DNA of 64,000 nucleotides from Sphingomonas caseinilytica. GTDB lineage: Bacteria; Pseudomonadota; Alphaproteobacteria; Sphingomonadales; Sphingomonadaceae. The notes beneath the pieces were generated by a model. It saw only the letters and a program-made list of their open reading frames with translations. It did not search any database and was not told where the DNA came from. Shown here one piece after another: positions 52,026 through 60,926 of the stretch. Within the stretch, counting starts at the first letter, position 1. Each line of letters starts with the position of its first letter. The position numbers and the translations under genes are program-made. The DNA lies in the NCBI RefSeq assembly GCF_023516455.1, contig NZ_JAMGBA010000001.1, forward strand, positions 62,001-126,000, given 5' to 3'.

Positions 52026-52045
52026 CATTTAATTCCAATTAAATG
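52026..52045. promoter_or_regulatory. 20-bp perfect AT-rich palindrome upstream of kpsF
   Basis: CATTTAATT-CC-AATTAAATG is a perfect inverted repeat in the A/T-rich 51862-52156 spacer, 112 bp before kpsF. No U-tract follows, so an operator is more likely than a terminator. Nothing else in this spacer was recognised beyond low GC and a TTGACC at about 51985 without a matching -10. Confidence 0.55.
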
Positions 52046-52156
52046 AACCACTTAACAGAAAAAGCGGTTTCGCGTTAGGCGATACCGGAATATGGTCTCC
52101 AAATCGCGCGGATGGGGCTCGGGTGTCGCGCTACGTGGTGTGGGGAAGCGTAAGAA

Positions 52157-53167
52157 ATGTCTATTCAAAATGCTGTTCGGTTCGATTTCCCGAGCCATTC
52201 GGTTCTCAATCGTGGTGCGGAAGTCATACGAACGGAAGCGGCGGCTCTCCAGCTCCTTGCCTCCTCCCTTGATGAATCGTTCATCATGGCTTGCGAGGCG
52301 ATTCTGCGCTCGCAAGGTCGTGTTGTTATCACCGGCATGGGTAAGTCGGGACATATCGGAAGAAAATGGGCCGCGACGATGTCCGCGACGGGCACGCCAG
52401 CGATCTATGTGCACCCGGCAGAGGCGGCTCATGGCGACCTTGGTATGCTCATTCGGGGCGATGTCCTGATCGTCATTTCCAATTCCGGAAATACCAGTGA
52501 GCTTCGCCCGTTTCTCAAATATGCCAAGGAAATTGGCGTGCCGGTGATTGGTGTCGCATCTCGACTGGACTCCATCGTTATGGAAAATGCCGACATCAAG
52601 CTCTGCTTGCCCGTGACGCGAGAGGCATGTCATGCCAACATCGCACCGACCACCTCTACCACCATGCAATTGGCGTTGGGCGATGCGCTAGCGATGACCT
52701 TGATGGATCTACGCGGCTTCTCGGTCGACGGAATGAAGGCACTGCATCCCGGCGGTTCGCTCGGTCTGAGGCTGACACCCGTGCGGGAGATGATGCATTC
52801 GGCTGACCACATTCCGCTGGTCGATCAATCGGCACCGCTGCGCGAAGTCATATTGACGATGACCTCTAAGGGATTCGGCATTGCGGGTGTGGTTGATCCG
52901 GCGGGCAGGCTTATCGGTGCAATCACTGACGGCGACCTTCGCCGTCACTTTGAGGATTTGGTCAACCCTGATGCGACGGCAGAAGAGGTAATGACACGGA
53001 ATCCAATCACAATCAGTGCCAATATGCTGGCGGAAGATGCACTTCAGCTTTTGAACGAGAATGAGATTACGGGCGCTTTCGTGATGGAGCCAATTGCACT
53101 TGTGAACACCAACGTGCCGGTGGGTATCGTCCACATTCATGACTTCTTGCGCATCGGCCTTGGCTAA
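52157..53167 (+). CDS. kpsF: Arabinose-5-phosphate isomerase (KdsD/KpsF type)
   Basis: 336 residues. The SIS domain (about 35-180: VITGMGKSGHIGRKWAATMSATGTPAIYVHPAEAAHGDLGMLIRGDVLIVISNSGNTSEL) is followed by two CBS domains (about 205-335: MHSADHIPLVDQSAPLREVILTMTSKGFGIAGVVD and VMTRNPITI). It converts ribulose 5-phosphate to arabinose 5-phosphate for KDO synthesis. GGGGAAG sits 7 nt before the ATG. It is followed by kdsB after 6 bp, confirming the KDO context. Confidence 0.92.
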   Translation: MSIQNAVRFDFPSHSVLNRGAEVIRTEAAALQLLASSLDESFIMACEAILRSQGRVVITGMGKSGHIGRKWAATMSATGTPAIYVHPAEAAHGDLGMLIRGDVLIVISNSGNTSELRPFLKYAKEIGVPVIGVASRLDSIVMENADIKLCLPVTREACHANIAPTTSTTMQLALGDALAMTLMDLRGFSVDGMKALHPGGSLGLRLTPVREMMHSADHIPLVDQSAPLREVILTMTSKGFGIAGVVDPAGRLIGAITDGDLRRHFEDLVNPDATAEEVMTRNPITISANMLAEDALQLLNENEITGAFVMEPIALVNTNVPVGIVHIHDFLRIGLG

Positions 53168-53173
53168 TTTGGA

Positions 53174-53983
53174 ATGGCTTCTCCAAGTTTTGCGATCGTC
53201 ATTCCGGCACGCTACGCGTCCACACGATATCCCGGAAAGCCGCTGGTTCCTCTAAAGGGCGCTGGCGGCACCGCTAAAACCCTGATCCAGCGCAGTTGGG
53301 AATGCGCTTCAAGCGTTGCTGGATGCACCGGGGTATGGGTTGCAACGGATGACGCGCGCATTGCGGATGAGGTACATGGATTTGGGGGAAGCGTCGTAAT
53401 GACGTCCCCAGAATGCGCCAATGGTACCGAGCGCTGCGCGGACGCGATCGCGCAGTTGGGCGACATTGCCGACGTGGTCGTCAATCTGCAAGGTGACGCA
53501 CCCTTGTCGCCGACGTTCGCCGTTGAGCGGCTCGTTGCGCGCCTGTCGGCAGATCCAAGCGCTGTGATGGCGACGCCGGCCGTTCGCTGCTCGCCATCGG
53601 TGCTGAAGCATTTGCTGGATGATGTGGCCGAGGGCAGGGTAGGGGGCACAACCGCGGTGTTCGACCGATCCGACAGGGCATTATATTTCTCCAAGCGCAT
53701 CCTGCCGTACCTGCCGAATGCCGAGCAGATCGAGGAGCCTGTCCCGGTCCACCTGCATTTAGGCATGTACGCTTATCGGCCGGAAGCATTGTACGCCTAC
53801 CGCAGCTCTGAGCCTTCGAATCTCGAACTGTTGGAAGGGCTTGAACAGCTAAGGTTTCTGGACATGGGGATGCCTGTATCGGTCGTCCGGCTGGAACCCT
53901 TGGAGTGGGATTCCATTGAGCTTAATAATCCCAGCGATGTCGCGGTCATCCAGAGAGTATTGATTCAGCGTGGAATCGACTAA
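53174..53983 (+). CDS. kdsB: CMP-KDO synthetase (3-deoxy-manno-octulosonate cytidylyltransferase)
   Basis: A 269-residue nucleotidyltransferase. AIVIPARYASTRYPGKPLV is the CMP-KDO synthetase signature. VWVATDDARIADEVHGFGGSVVMTSPECANGTERCADAI, VVNLQGDAPL and HLGMYAYRPEALYAY match the family. It activates KDO with CTP. It is directly after kpsF, and its 3' end overlaps the glycosyltransferase start by 14 bp. Confidence 0.93.
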   Translation: MASPSFAIVIPARYASTRYPGKPLVPLKGAGGTAKTLIQRSWECASSVAGCTGVWVATDDARIADEVHGFGGSVVMTSPECANGTERCADAIAQLGDIADVVVNLQGDAPLSPTFAVERLVARLSADPSAVMATPAVRCSPSVLKHLLDDVAEGRVGGTTAVFDRSDRALYFSKRILPYLPNAEQIEEPVPVHLHLGMYAYRPEALYAYRSSEPSNLELLEGLEQLRFLDMGMPVSVVRLEPLEWDSIELNNPSDVAVIQRVLIQRGID

Positions 53984-55688
53984 TCAGCCTGGTTGGTTGC
54001 CGCGAAAGAGCGAGGCTGGTTTGAAGGTGGGCGCATCCGAAAGCCCTTCATTTTTGCGTGGGCAGGCTCAGCTTGCATTGCGGATTTGGCTGACCCTCAG
54101 AGTGCATGCGGATGGATTTCGGGCCAATCCCTATGCCTATATCCAGGCTGCGGGATGGCGCTTGCGCGGCCTCAAGGTAAGGTCGCGAAATCGGATTGCA
54201 CCTCTGGCGGGCAGTTCGCCTCATGCATACGAGTTATGGAAGGCGCGCAAGCAATCGGCACCATCGCCGCAACCGGCGGCGCCTGCCGAGCGAGCGTTGC
54301 CTAAAATCCTGCCGATCGTCGATTGCAGGTCCGGCTCGGCAATTGAAGATACGCTTATCTCGATAGCCGGGGCGGGGAACGCCGCCCAGCCAATTCTGAT
54401 CGGTGGCCCTCCGTTGCCCGGATCTTTCCAGGTGGCATGCCCTGATCAACTCCGCCAGCATCTGCTTCCGCAGGGATCGTGGATATGCCCAATGGCGTCG
54501 GGAGATCTTCTGGCTCCAGGAGCCTTCGACGCCTACTCAGCAGCTATCTTATCCTCCCCGGAGGCCGGCGTAATTTATGCCGATGACGATCTGATATTAC
54601 AGTCCGGAGAGAGTGGGCGCCCCCATTTCAAGCCCCAATGGAACCGGGATCTCTTCGATCACCACGATTATATCACCGGCGCTTCCGTCCTTCGCGTACG
54701 TCCTGAGACCTTCGCATCTTGGCCCAGTGACGGCTGGGTGGACGCACTTTTGGGCGAAATCCTGAAATCCGGACCTGCGCCTGTCCATCTACCGTTGATG
54801 CTGCATCATCGCTGCTCGCGGCCAGCTCCGATAATTCCTTTGCTGCATGCCGAGCCGCTCGGAGAAGCGCCAGTAGTCAGCGCAATCATTCCGACGAGAA
54901 ATCATTTCCGCTTGCTTCGTCATTGCATCGAGGGTGTCGAGCGAGCTGATTACCCAACCGTCGAGATTATCGTCATCGACAACGACAGCGACGATCCTGA
55001 AACCTTGGCCTACCTCAAGCAATTGGAGTTTGCTGGCTACAAAGTCCTTCGACGACCTGGCCGGTTCAATTTTTCAGTGCTCAACAATGACGCCGTCCGG
55101 CAGGCGTCGGGGTCGATGCTGTGCTTTCTTAACAACGACGTCGAAATGATCGATCGGAACTGGCTTACGCCATTGGTTCGGCAGGCTATCCGCCCGCAGA
55201 TCGGGGCGGTCGGCGCGATGCTGCTCTATCCCGACCACACCATTCAGCACGCGGGCGTCTATCTTGGCATCGGCGGAGGTGCAGGCCATGCGCATCGGTT
55301 CCTTCCCGATGAAGATCCTGGCTATTTCAATCGGGCACGATTGCCTCAGTTGGTCAGTGCAGTCACGGCCGCATGCATGACGGTGGATCGCGAAAAATTC
55401 CTGCAGGTAGAAGGATTTGACGAGTCGCTTTTCCCGGTGGCGTTCAATGATGTAGACCTCTGCCTCAAGCTGAACCGTCGCGGATGGCAGTCGTTCTATG
55501 AGCCGCGGTCAAGACTGATACACCATGAGTCCAAATCTCGAGGAAGCGATAGTGCAAGGCCCAACCGCGCCCGATTTGCCGGGGAACTCCAAGCATTGAA
55601 GGCCAAGTGGCATACCGATCAACATCGTGACCCGTTTCACCATCCCGAGCTCAGTCCTTTCAGCGAACAGTTTGTCGTGGCCATTTAA
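53970..55688 (+). CDS. GT2-family glycosyltransferase with degenerate N-terminal half
   Basis: 572 residues. The C-terminal GT-A domain (from about 305) has VVSAIIPTRNHFRLLRHCIEGVERADYPTVEIIVIDNDSDD, the NNDVE metal-binding motif, DHTIQHAGVYLGIGGGAGH and the acceptor-side FDESLFPVAFNDVDLCLKL, as in WbbL-like rhamnosyltransferases. The N-terminal half keeps YADDDLI and HFKPQWNRDLFDHHDYI, remnants of a second GT2 copy without its nucleotide-binding start. GTG 53970 gives a 14-bp overlap with kdsB; TTG 53997 is an alternative. Confidence 0.82.
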   Translation: MESTNQPGWLPRKSEAGLKVGASESPSFLRGQAQLALRIWLTLRVHADGFRANPYAYIQAAGWRLRGLKVRSRNRIAPLAGSSPHAYELWKARKQSAPSPQPAAPAERALPKILPIVDCRSGSAIEDTLISIAGAGNAAQPILIGGPPLPGSFQVACPDQLRQHLLPQGSWICPMASGDLLAPGAFDAYSAAILSSPEAGVIYADDDLILQSGESGRPHFKPQWNRDLFDHHDYITGASVLRVRPETFASWPSDGWVDALLGEILKSGPAPVHLPLMLHHRCSRPAPIIPLLHAEPLGEAPVVSAIIPTRNHFRLLRHCIEGVERADYPTVEIIVIDNDSDDPETLAYLKQLEFAGYKVLRRPGRFNFSVLNNDAVRQASGSMLCFLNNDVEMIDRNWLTPLVRQAIRPQIGAVGAMLLYPDHTIQHAGVYLGIGGGAGHAHRFLPDEDPGYFNRARLPQLVSAVTAACMTVDREKFLQVEGFDESLFPVAFNDVDLCLKLNRRGWQSFYEPRSRLIHHESKSRGSDSARPNRARFAGELQALKAKWHTDQHRDPFHHPELSPFSEQFVVAI

Positions 55689-55693
55689 GCAAG

Positions 55694-56458
55694 ATGGCCA
55701 AAATCCAACTTCCAACCGTGACGCTATGTGCGGCCGCTTCAGTGAATATGCCGGCAACCGTCGCGGCCCTCCATGCAAGCATGGCACATCTGGAGTTTGC
55801 CGAGTGTCTCCTGTTCACAGATGGCGAGCGGGCAACTTGCGAGAGTATTCGCCAAGTGCGCATTCCAAGGTTGCGCAGCTCACTAGATTATTCGGAATTC
55901 ATGATCCGGAGTTTGCCGGAGCATATCCGGACGGAGCACTGCCTCGTTGTGCAGTGGGACGGATTCGTCATAAATGCAGATCGCTGGGATCCGTCGTTTC
56001 TGAATTTTGATTATATTGGTGCGCCCTGGCCACAATTCGATGACGGTCACAACGTTGGCAACGGTGGATTTTCATTGCGCAGCCGCAGGCTTCTCAATGC
56101 TTGCCGGGACGATCATTTCCGCCCTGGCGGTGCGGAGGACTTAGCCATCTGCCGCGTTAATCGGCCGATGCTCGAATCGGAGTTCGCAATCCGGTTTGCG
56201 GATTTGCCAACCGCTGAACGCTTCTCTTTCGAACGAACCATGCCGGCCGCCCCAACCTTTGGGTTCCATGGCGTATTCAACATGATCGAGGCGATCGGCG
56301 AGGATGCATTCTGGAATCACTACCTTGGCCTCGACGACCGCACGAGCGCACATCTGGATTTCTGGCAAATCTTGCGGCAGCTGGGCCGCGGTCCGCACGC
56401 GTCCAGGAGGCGGAGGAAGTTCGTCGTGGATCGCCTTGCTGGCCTATTCCGCAGCTAG
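55694..56458 (+). CDS. DUF5672-family protein, probable surface-glycan enzyme
   Basis: 254 residues. The family pattern is clear: LVVQWDGFVINADRWDPSFLNFDYIGAPWPQFDDGHNVGNGGFSLRSRRLL, followed by RPGGAEDLAICRVNRPMLE and FGFHGVFNM. DUF5672 proteins occur in polysaccharide clusters and are thought to be glycosyltransferases (inference; the ED motif near GGAEDLAIC could be catalytic). It begins 5 bp after the GT2 gene. It overlaps the convergent glycosyltransferase gene by 15 bp. Confidence 0.8.
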   Translation: MAKIQLPTVTLCAAASVNMPATVAALHASMAHLEFAECLLFTDGERATCESIRQVRIPRLRSSLDYSEFMIRSLPEHIRTEHCLVVQWDGFVINADRWDPSFLNFDYIGAPWPQFDDGHNVGNGGFSLRSRRLLNACRDDHFRPGGAEDLAICRVNRPMLESEFAIRFADLPTAERFSFERTMPAAPTFGFHGVFNMIEAIGEDAFWNHYLGLDDRTSAHLDFWQILRQLGRGPHASRRRRKFVVDRLAGLFRS

Positions 56459-57178
56459 CTTGTCCGGTCCGCTATTGGCCGCGCTTTTCAGATAGAGGTT
56501 GCGTTCCTTCAGCCACAGGTCCGCATAATCGCAATCCTGCCATTCATCGAACCATGGGCCGCCATTGGTGTAATGGATCACCCGAGGCGTCTTGTCCGGC
56601 TTGGGATATTCGCCTTCCAGGAAGTTCCAATCGAGCTCCAGAGCGCCAATGGCAGCGTCATCCTTCACCCATTCGAACCGGTGCAGAAACGCAGGCGTTG
56701 CATTATTAACGACTTCAGGCGTTAGGCCCTTAACGTCAGGATGGCTGCAGTTGAAGATCATGAACGACGACCAATTCTTCCGAGGATAGGTGGTCTGCAG
56801 CTTGCCATCCATCTTAACGGCATGAGTCGGAACATAGTCGTGCTGAACGCAATAAACGGCCTTTTCGGGATCGAGTCCGTCAAATATCTTTCGGATATCC
56901 GACGTATAAAGAAAATCGCAGTCCGAAAAGACAACCCACCCATCATTAGCTGCAAGAAACGGTGTTAAGAAGCGGGTGAGTGAAAATTCTGTTGAAGAAT
57001 TAACATCGAAGGGGCGAGTATATAGTCCGAGCTCACGGAGCACATCTTGCCGAAGAGGGATAACGATCAAGTCATTGTCAGCATGGCGCAGCAAAGAGTG
57101 ACGGGCAACCTGCCAGGCAATATCCTCGCGGCTATCGTACCCAATAAATATTTTGGTGACCGGGTGGACGCTGTTCAT
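56444..57178 (-). CDS. GT8-like glycosyltransferase
   Basis: 244 residues. KIFIGYDSREDIAWQVARHSLLRHA, VVFSDCDFLYTSDIRKIFD (DxD-type metal-binding site), CVQHDYVPTHAVKMDGKLQTTYPRKNWSSFMIFNC and DWNFLEGEYPKPDKTPRVIHYTNGGPWFDEW fit small GT-A transferases found in surface-glycan loci. The ATG at 57178 (MNSVHPVTK) was chosen over a longer start. It is the only minus-strand gene between 52 and 64 kb, divergent from the 1184-residue protein. Confidence 0.78.
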   Translation of the reverse strand: MNSVHPVTKIFIGYDSREDIAWQVARHSLLRHADNDLIVIPLRQDVLRELGLYTRPFDVNSSTEFSLTRFLTPFLAANDGWVVFSDCDFLYTSDIRKIFDGLDPEKAVYCVQHDYVPTHAVKMDGKLQTTYPRKNWSSFMIFNCSHPDVKGLTPEVVNNATPAFLHRFEWVKDDAAIGALELDWNFLEGEYPKPDKTPRVIHYTNGGPWFDEWQDCDYADLWLKERNLYLKSAANSGPDKLAAE

Positions 57179-57371
57179 TACTATTGGAGCTCGGTATGAA
57201 ATGGCCTGTCGGCTGTGGCACATGCCTTTTGAATGAGGCTAGCGCAAGTGTGAAGCTCAATTGGACGGCCGGGGCGCTAAACCTCGAAGAAGATTGAAAT
57301 TTGGCTTCAGCCGCCGGTATAGGCGGTCGCCTCACATCTCCCGAACTGACACGGAGCAAAGCGCATCTTCG

Positions 57372-60300
57372 ATGAAGTCCCGACCGTTTGACTGCGCTGT
57401 CCTCGTGCTTGGGATGCATCGGTCGGGAACGTCCGCGCTCGCCGGGCTTCTCGCACAGTGCGGCTTTGGCGCGCCAGAACATCTCATTCCGGCGAGCAAT
57501 GCTAATGAGCGCGGATTTTTCGAATCAGAGCAGATCAATGCCTTTAACGATGCGATACTTGCCGACTGCGGCCAGAACTGGCTCAGTTTGGCGCCAATCG
57601 CCGAGGATTGGTGGAGCGGCGATGATGCCGCCCGCCGCCAGGCCCAATTGGATGCATTGGTGGCTGGAGAGTTTGCCTCCACCAGGATGCCTGTCATCAA
57701 GGATCCCCGGATATGCCGCCTTTTGCCCCTGTGGGAACAAGCCCTGGACCGGCAGGCAAAGGAGACGCGGGTCGCGCTGATCATCCGGTCGCCGGCCGAA
57801 GTCGCTCAATCGCTGCACCGGCGCAACCAGCTCGATATCGAGCTCGGGATGCTTTTGTGGGCGCGCTACAATCTTGATGCGGAATACCATTCCCGAAATC
57901 TGAGGCGTCGGATTCTCAGCTTCGAGGCGCTTCTGGGTGATTGGAGGCGCTCAGTTGAAAAGCTCGACTTGCCGATTTCGCCGGATTCAATCCGCAGCGA
58001 ACAAATCGATCAATTCCTGAGCGTCCCGCTTCGTCATAATCATGGCGATCTCGCGTCGACGAGCAGAATCGGCCTCGTCCACGAGTTGCACGAGATACTC
58101 TCTCGATGGGCGGCCGATGGCGAACGCGCGGAAGACTATTCCGACCTAGCCCGAATTCGCTCCAACTTCGATGAAATGGGGTTGCTCCTCGGTGACCTGA
58201 CCGAAAAGGGTCGCCTCGAACGAAAGCGACGGACTTCCCTTGCCGCCAAGGCGGCCGCAACCGAGGCGGAACTTGAAAGCCGCGAGCAACAATTTGCCGG
58301 TCTTGTCCAATCAATTGAGCGGTCATTCGACAATCTCGAGCAACGCAATCAGGCCCTGCAAACCCATATGCAGAGGCTTGAGGAGGAATTCGCCAACATC
58401 GCCTCGCTGGAAAAATCACTCGAGCAGGCGACAACCTTGGCGGCAACGCAGGCCAGGGAGCTTGAAGCCGCTGCTGAGGATCGTCGCCGGATAGAGCAGC
58501 AGCTGGCGGAAATGTCGGAGGGAGCCGTCCGCTCGGCCGCTGAGCTTGCGAAGGCTCGTTCCGGGATCGAACATTTTGAGCGCGAATATCAGTCGGCCAA
58601 GAAGAAGTATCGATCAACCCAAGGGCTGCTCGAGCGAGAGCAGAAAGCGCACCAGACGACGGCGCGCAGATTGAAATCCCAGGGCGCCCGATTGGCGGAA
58701 ATTGAAATAAGTCCCGGTTGGCGAACAGAGCGGCGCATCCGGCACGTCTGCCTGCGGTTGCGGACCGTCTTTACCGCCCCCTTGAGCGGCAAAAGGAAGA
58801 ATCGCGAGGCGATTGCGCTGTTGAAGTCCTCCGCGATGTTCGATCCGGAGTGGTATCTGCAAAGCTATCCCGACGTGGCTGTGACCGGCCTCGATCCTTA
58901 CGACCACTTCTTGAGTCACGGCTGGAAGGAAAGCCGGAACCCCAGCGCGGCATTCAGCATCTCCCGCTACCTGCGCGCTAACCCCGACATTGCAGCAGCA
59001 GGGGTCAATCCGCTGCTCCACTATCTCGAGCATGGACAATTCGAGGGTCGCGAAGCCCTTGCGGGTGGTGCTCAGGCAAGGCCGAGCTTGCCGCTCACCG
59101 AAAAGCTGGACCCGGCCGCGCCGGTTTACAGCTCAGGCTCGGCGGAACCGGAGATAGCCTGGCGCCGGGCGGCGCACGAGGCGCTGGCCGGGACTGCACT
59201 GTTCGACGACTTCGGAGCTGCGATCGGTGTCAGCTCCGCCGAAGACGCATTCGCTGCAATACGGCAATCGCTATGCACTCATCCGAGGGACTACGGATCG
59301 ATCTTCAAATCGGGAGAGGAAGCGCAAGATCAAGAAACCGACAGGTTCCTGGAAGACGCCTTTTTCGTGAACTGCAATCGCCTCAAGGTCCGGCTTCGTC
59401 CCGCCAGCGCCCCGGTGGTCGTCCGAATGATCCAGGCGGACTCTTCGCTGGAAAGGATCCGGTTGGTAGGTGAAGGAGTTATCGCTAACGCCGCCGACAG
59501 CGTCGACGCGGACCTGGCAAACCCCTATTTTCCGGTCGCCATCGTGCGTTGTAGCGCAGACGGCGAACTCATTGACTGGCGAGTGCTGAGATTCCCGTCA
59601 CTTTGCCGTGGCGGCTGTCACTATTTCGAATTGGTAGATCTGGCGTCGGGGTCTGATGTCGACTTGCTCGCCGTGGCCAATGGCCTATGGCGCCAGCTTT
59701 GCGAAGCCCAGGAAGATCGCTCAGGCCCCTTGCTGCGCGAAATCGAAGTGGAAGTTGCAGGAAATGACGGTCAGGGCAGGCTCTTCCAATCCCACTTCCG
59801 GGACTGGCTCGACCGGCTGTTCGGCATCTCGATCAAGGCGTCTTCCCTGCCGGACCCGGACGCTGGAGAGAGCTTCCTGGCCCGCACCGCGACGCTTTCT
59901 CCGGCCAGCGCACGGCAGCATGGAGGAAGCCTGATCCTGACGGGTGACATGGCGCCGACCATTTCCATTCTGTGCGCGCCAGCGACCTCAAAAGGAATGT
60001 CAGAGTCTCCCTTACCGGTGGTAATGATTTCCCCTGAACCAGAGGAGCCGGCGTTCCGGTACGATCTGCCGACAGCAAAGATTGTCGCCGCGCGCATCGC
60101 CAAGCGGGGCGAGGTGTCGATATTTCCTCGATTGAAGAGCGGGACGCCGCCAACGGCAGTCGCTGGCGCAATTCGCTTCCTGACCCGCTCGCCTTCGGAT
60201 GTTGAGCTGTTGATGCCGAATAGCTCGGGCGATGCGTTGCCAGATGGAGAGGCCCTATCCTGGCTCGTGGCATCACGGCACGATCGCGACCAAATGCTGT

Positions 60301-60926
60301 TCGACACATTGGCAAGCGTTGCCGTGCAGGCGGGATCGACGCCCCCCCGGCTTGCCTTGGTCGGCCCGGTTTCGACGCACTTGAGAGAAAGGTGCGACCT
60401 CCTGTTCTCCGATCGCTGGCGTGACTTTGAAACTGTCGACGAGGCGCTGCAGTCGGACATCGGCGACGTGGTTGCATCGATCGTTCCCGGCGTCGTCCTT
60501 CATAACGTGACGACCGGATCTTTGCTGCGACAGGTCCTGGCCCTTCGAGGAGTAGTGTCTGCAAGCTGTCCGCTGGTGGCGCAGGCCCCCGGCGGCAAGT
60601 CACGCCGGACTCTTATCGTCGACGGCGGCCAAATATTCATTGGCGAAGGTGCCGCTCAGCAGCTGGCCCCGTTCGCGCGCGCCAACCTGCTGTGGCGATC
60701 GACCTTCGCAGTTGCGGCACCTCCTTCGGGCCTGTTCGTCGCACGCCGCGATGCGCTCGCAACTTGGCACAAAGGGGAGCGGCACGAGAAGGGCATTCAC
60801 CTCCTGACCTCCCTTACAACCGCCAGCCTGTCAGTCGAAGAAGATGTGGCCAACATACAGCCCATGGTTATCCCTACGCCATCCGCCTCCAGCCGGTCGG
60901 TCTGCGAAAGAATTCTGGTCGGATGA
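57372..60926 (+). CDS. 1184-residue sulfotransferase/coiled-coil protein with unknown C-terminal half
   Basis: Residues 1-230 look like a sulfotransferase: GMHRSGTS (14-21) is the PAPS 5'-phosphosulfate loop, and LIIRSPAEVAQSLHRR (137-151) resembles the 3'-phosphate site. Residues about 285-445 are coiled coil. Residues 487-562 hold two copies of the glycosyltransferase-associated repeat (FDPEWYLQSYPDVAVTGLDPYDHFLSHGWKESRNP, then SRYLRANPDIAAAGVNPLLHYLEHGQFEGR). Residues 563-1184 are unrecognised and may contain a GT-like domain. The ATG at 57372 begins the P-loop domain; a start 111 bp upstream adds Arg-rich residues. It overlaps the next gene (ATGA). Confidence 0.75.
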   Translation: MKSRPFDCAVLVLGMHRSGTSALAGLLAQCGFGAPEHLIPASNANERGFFESEQINAFNDAILADCGQNWLSLAPIAEDWWSGDDAARRQAQLDALVAGEFASTRMPVIKDPRICRLLPLWEQALDRQAKETRVALIIRSPAEVAQSLHRRNQLDIELGMLLWARYNLDAEYHSRNLRRRILSFEALLGDWRRSVEKLDLPISPDSIRSEQIDQFLSVPLRHNHGDLASTSRIGLVHELHEILSRWAADGERAEDYSDLARIRSNFDEMGLLLGDLTEKGRLERKRRTSLAAKAAATEAELESREQQFAGLVQSIERSFDNLEQRNQALQTHMQRLEEEFANIASLEKSLEQATTLAATQARELEAAAEDRRRIEQQLAEMSEGAVRSAAELAKARSGIEHFEREYQSAKKKYRSTQGLLEREQKAHQTTARRLKSQGARLAEIEISPGWRTERRIRHVCLRLRTVFTAPLSGKRKNREAIALLKSSAMFDPEWYLQSYPDVAVTGLDPYDHFLSHGWKESRNPSAAFSISRYLRANPDIAAAGVNPLLHYLEHGQFEGREALAGGAQARPSLPLTEKLDPAAPVYSSGSAEPEIAWRRAAHEALAGTALFDDFGAAIGVSSAEDAFAAIRQSLCTHPRDYGSIFKSGEEAQDQETDRFLEDAFFVNCNRLKVRLRPASAPVVVRMIQADSSLERIRLVGEGVIANAADSVDADLANPYFPVAIVRCSADGELIDWRVLRFPSLCRGGCHYFELVDLASGSDVDLLAVANGLWRQLCEAQEDRSGPLLREIEVEVAGNDGQGRLFQSHFRDWLDRLFGISIKASSLPDPDAGESFLARTATLSPASARQHGGSLILTGDMAPTISILCAPATSKGMSESPLPVVMISPEPEEPAFRYDLPTAKIVAARIAKRGEVSIFPRLKSGTPPTAVAGAIRFLTRSPSDVELLMPNSSGDALPDGEALSWLVASRHDRDQMLFDTLASVAVQAGSTPPRLALVGPVSTHLRERCDLLFSDRWRDFETVDEALQSDIGDVVASIVPGVVLHNVTTGSLLRQVLALRGVVSASCPLVAQAPGGKSRRTLIVDGGQIFIGEGAAQQLAPFARANLLWRSTFAVAAPPSGLFVARRDALATWHKGERHEKGIHLLTSLTTASLSVEEDVANIQPMVIPTPSASSRSVCERILVG

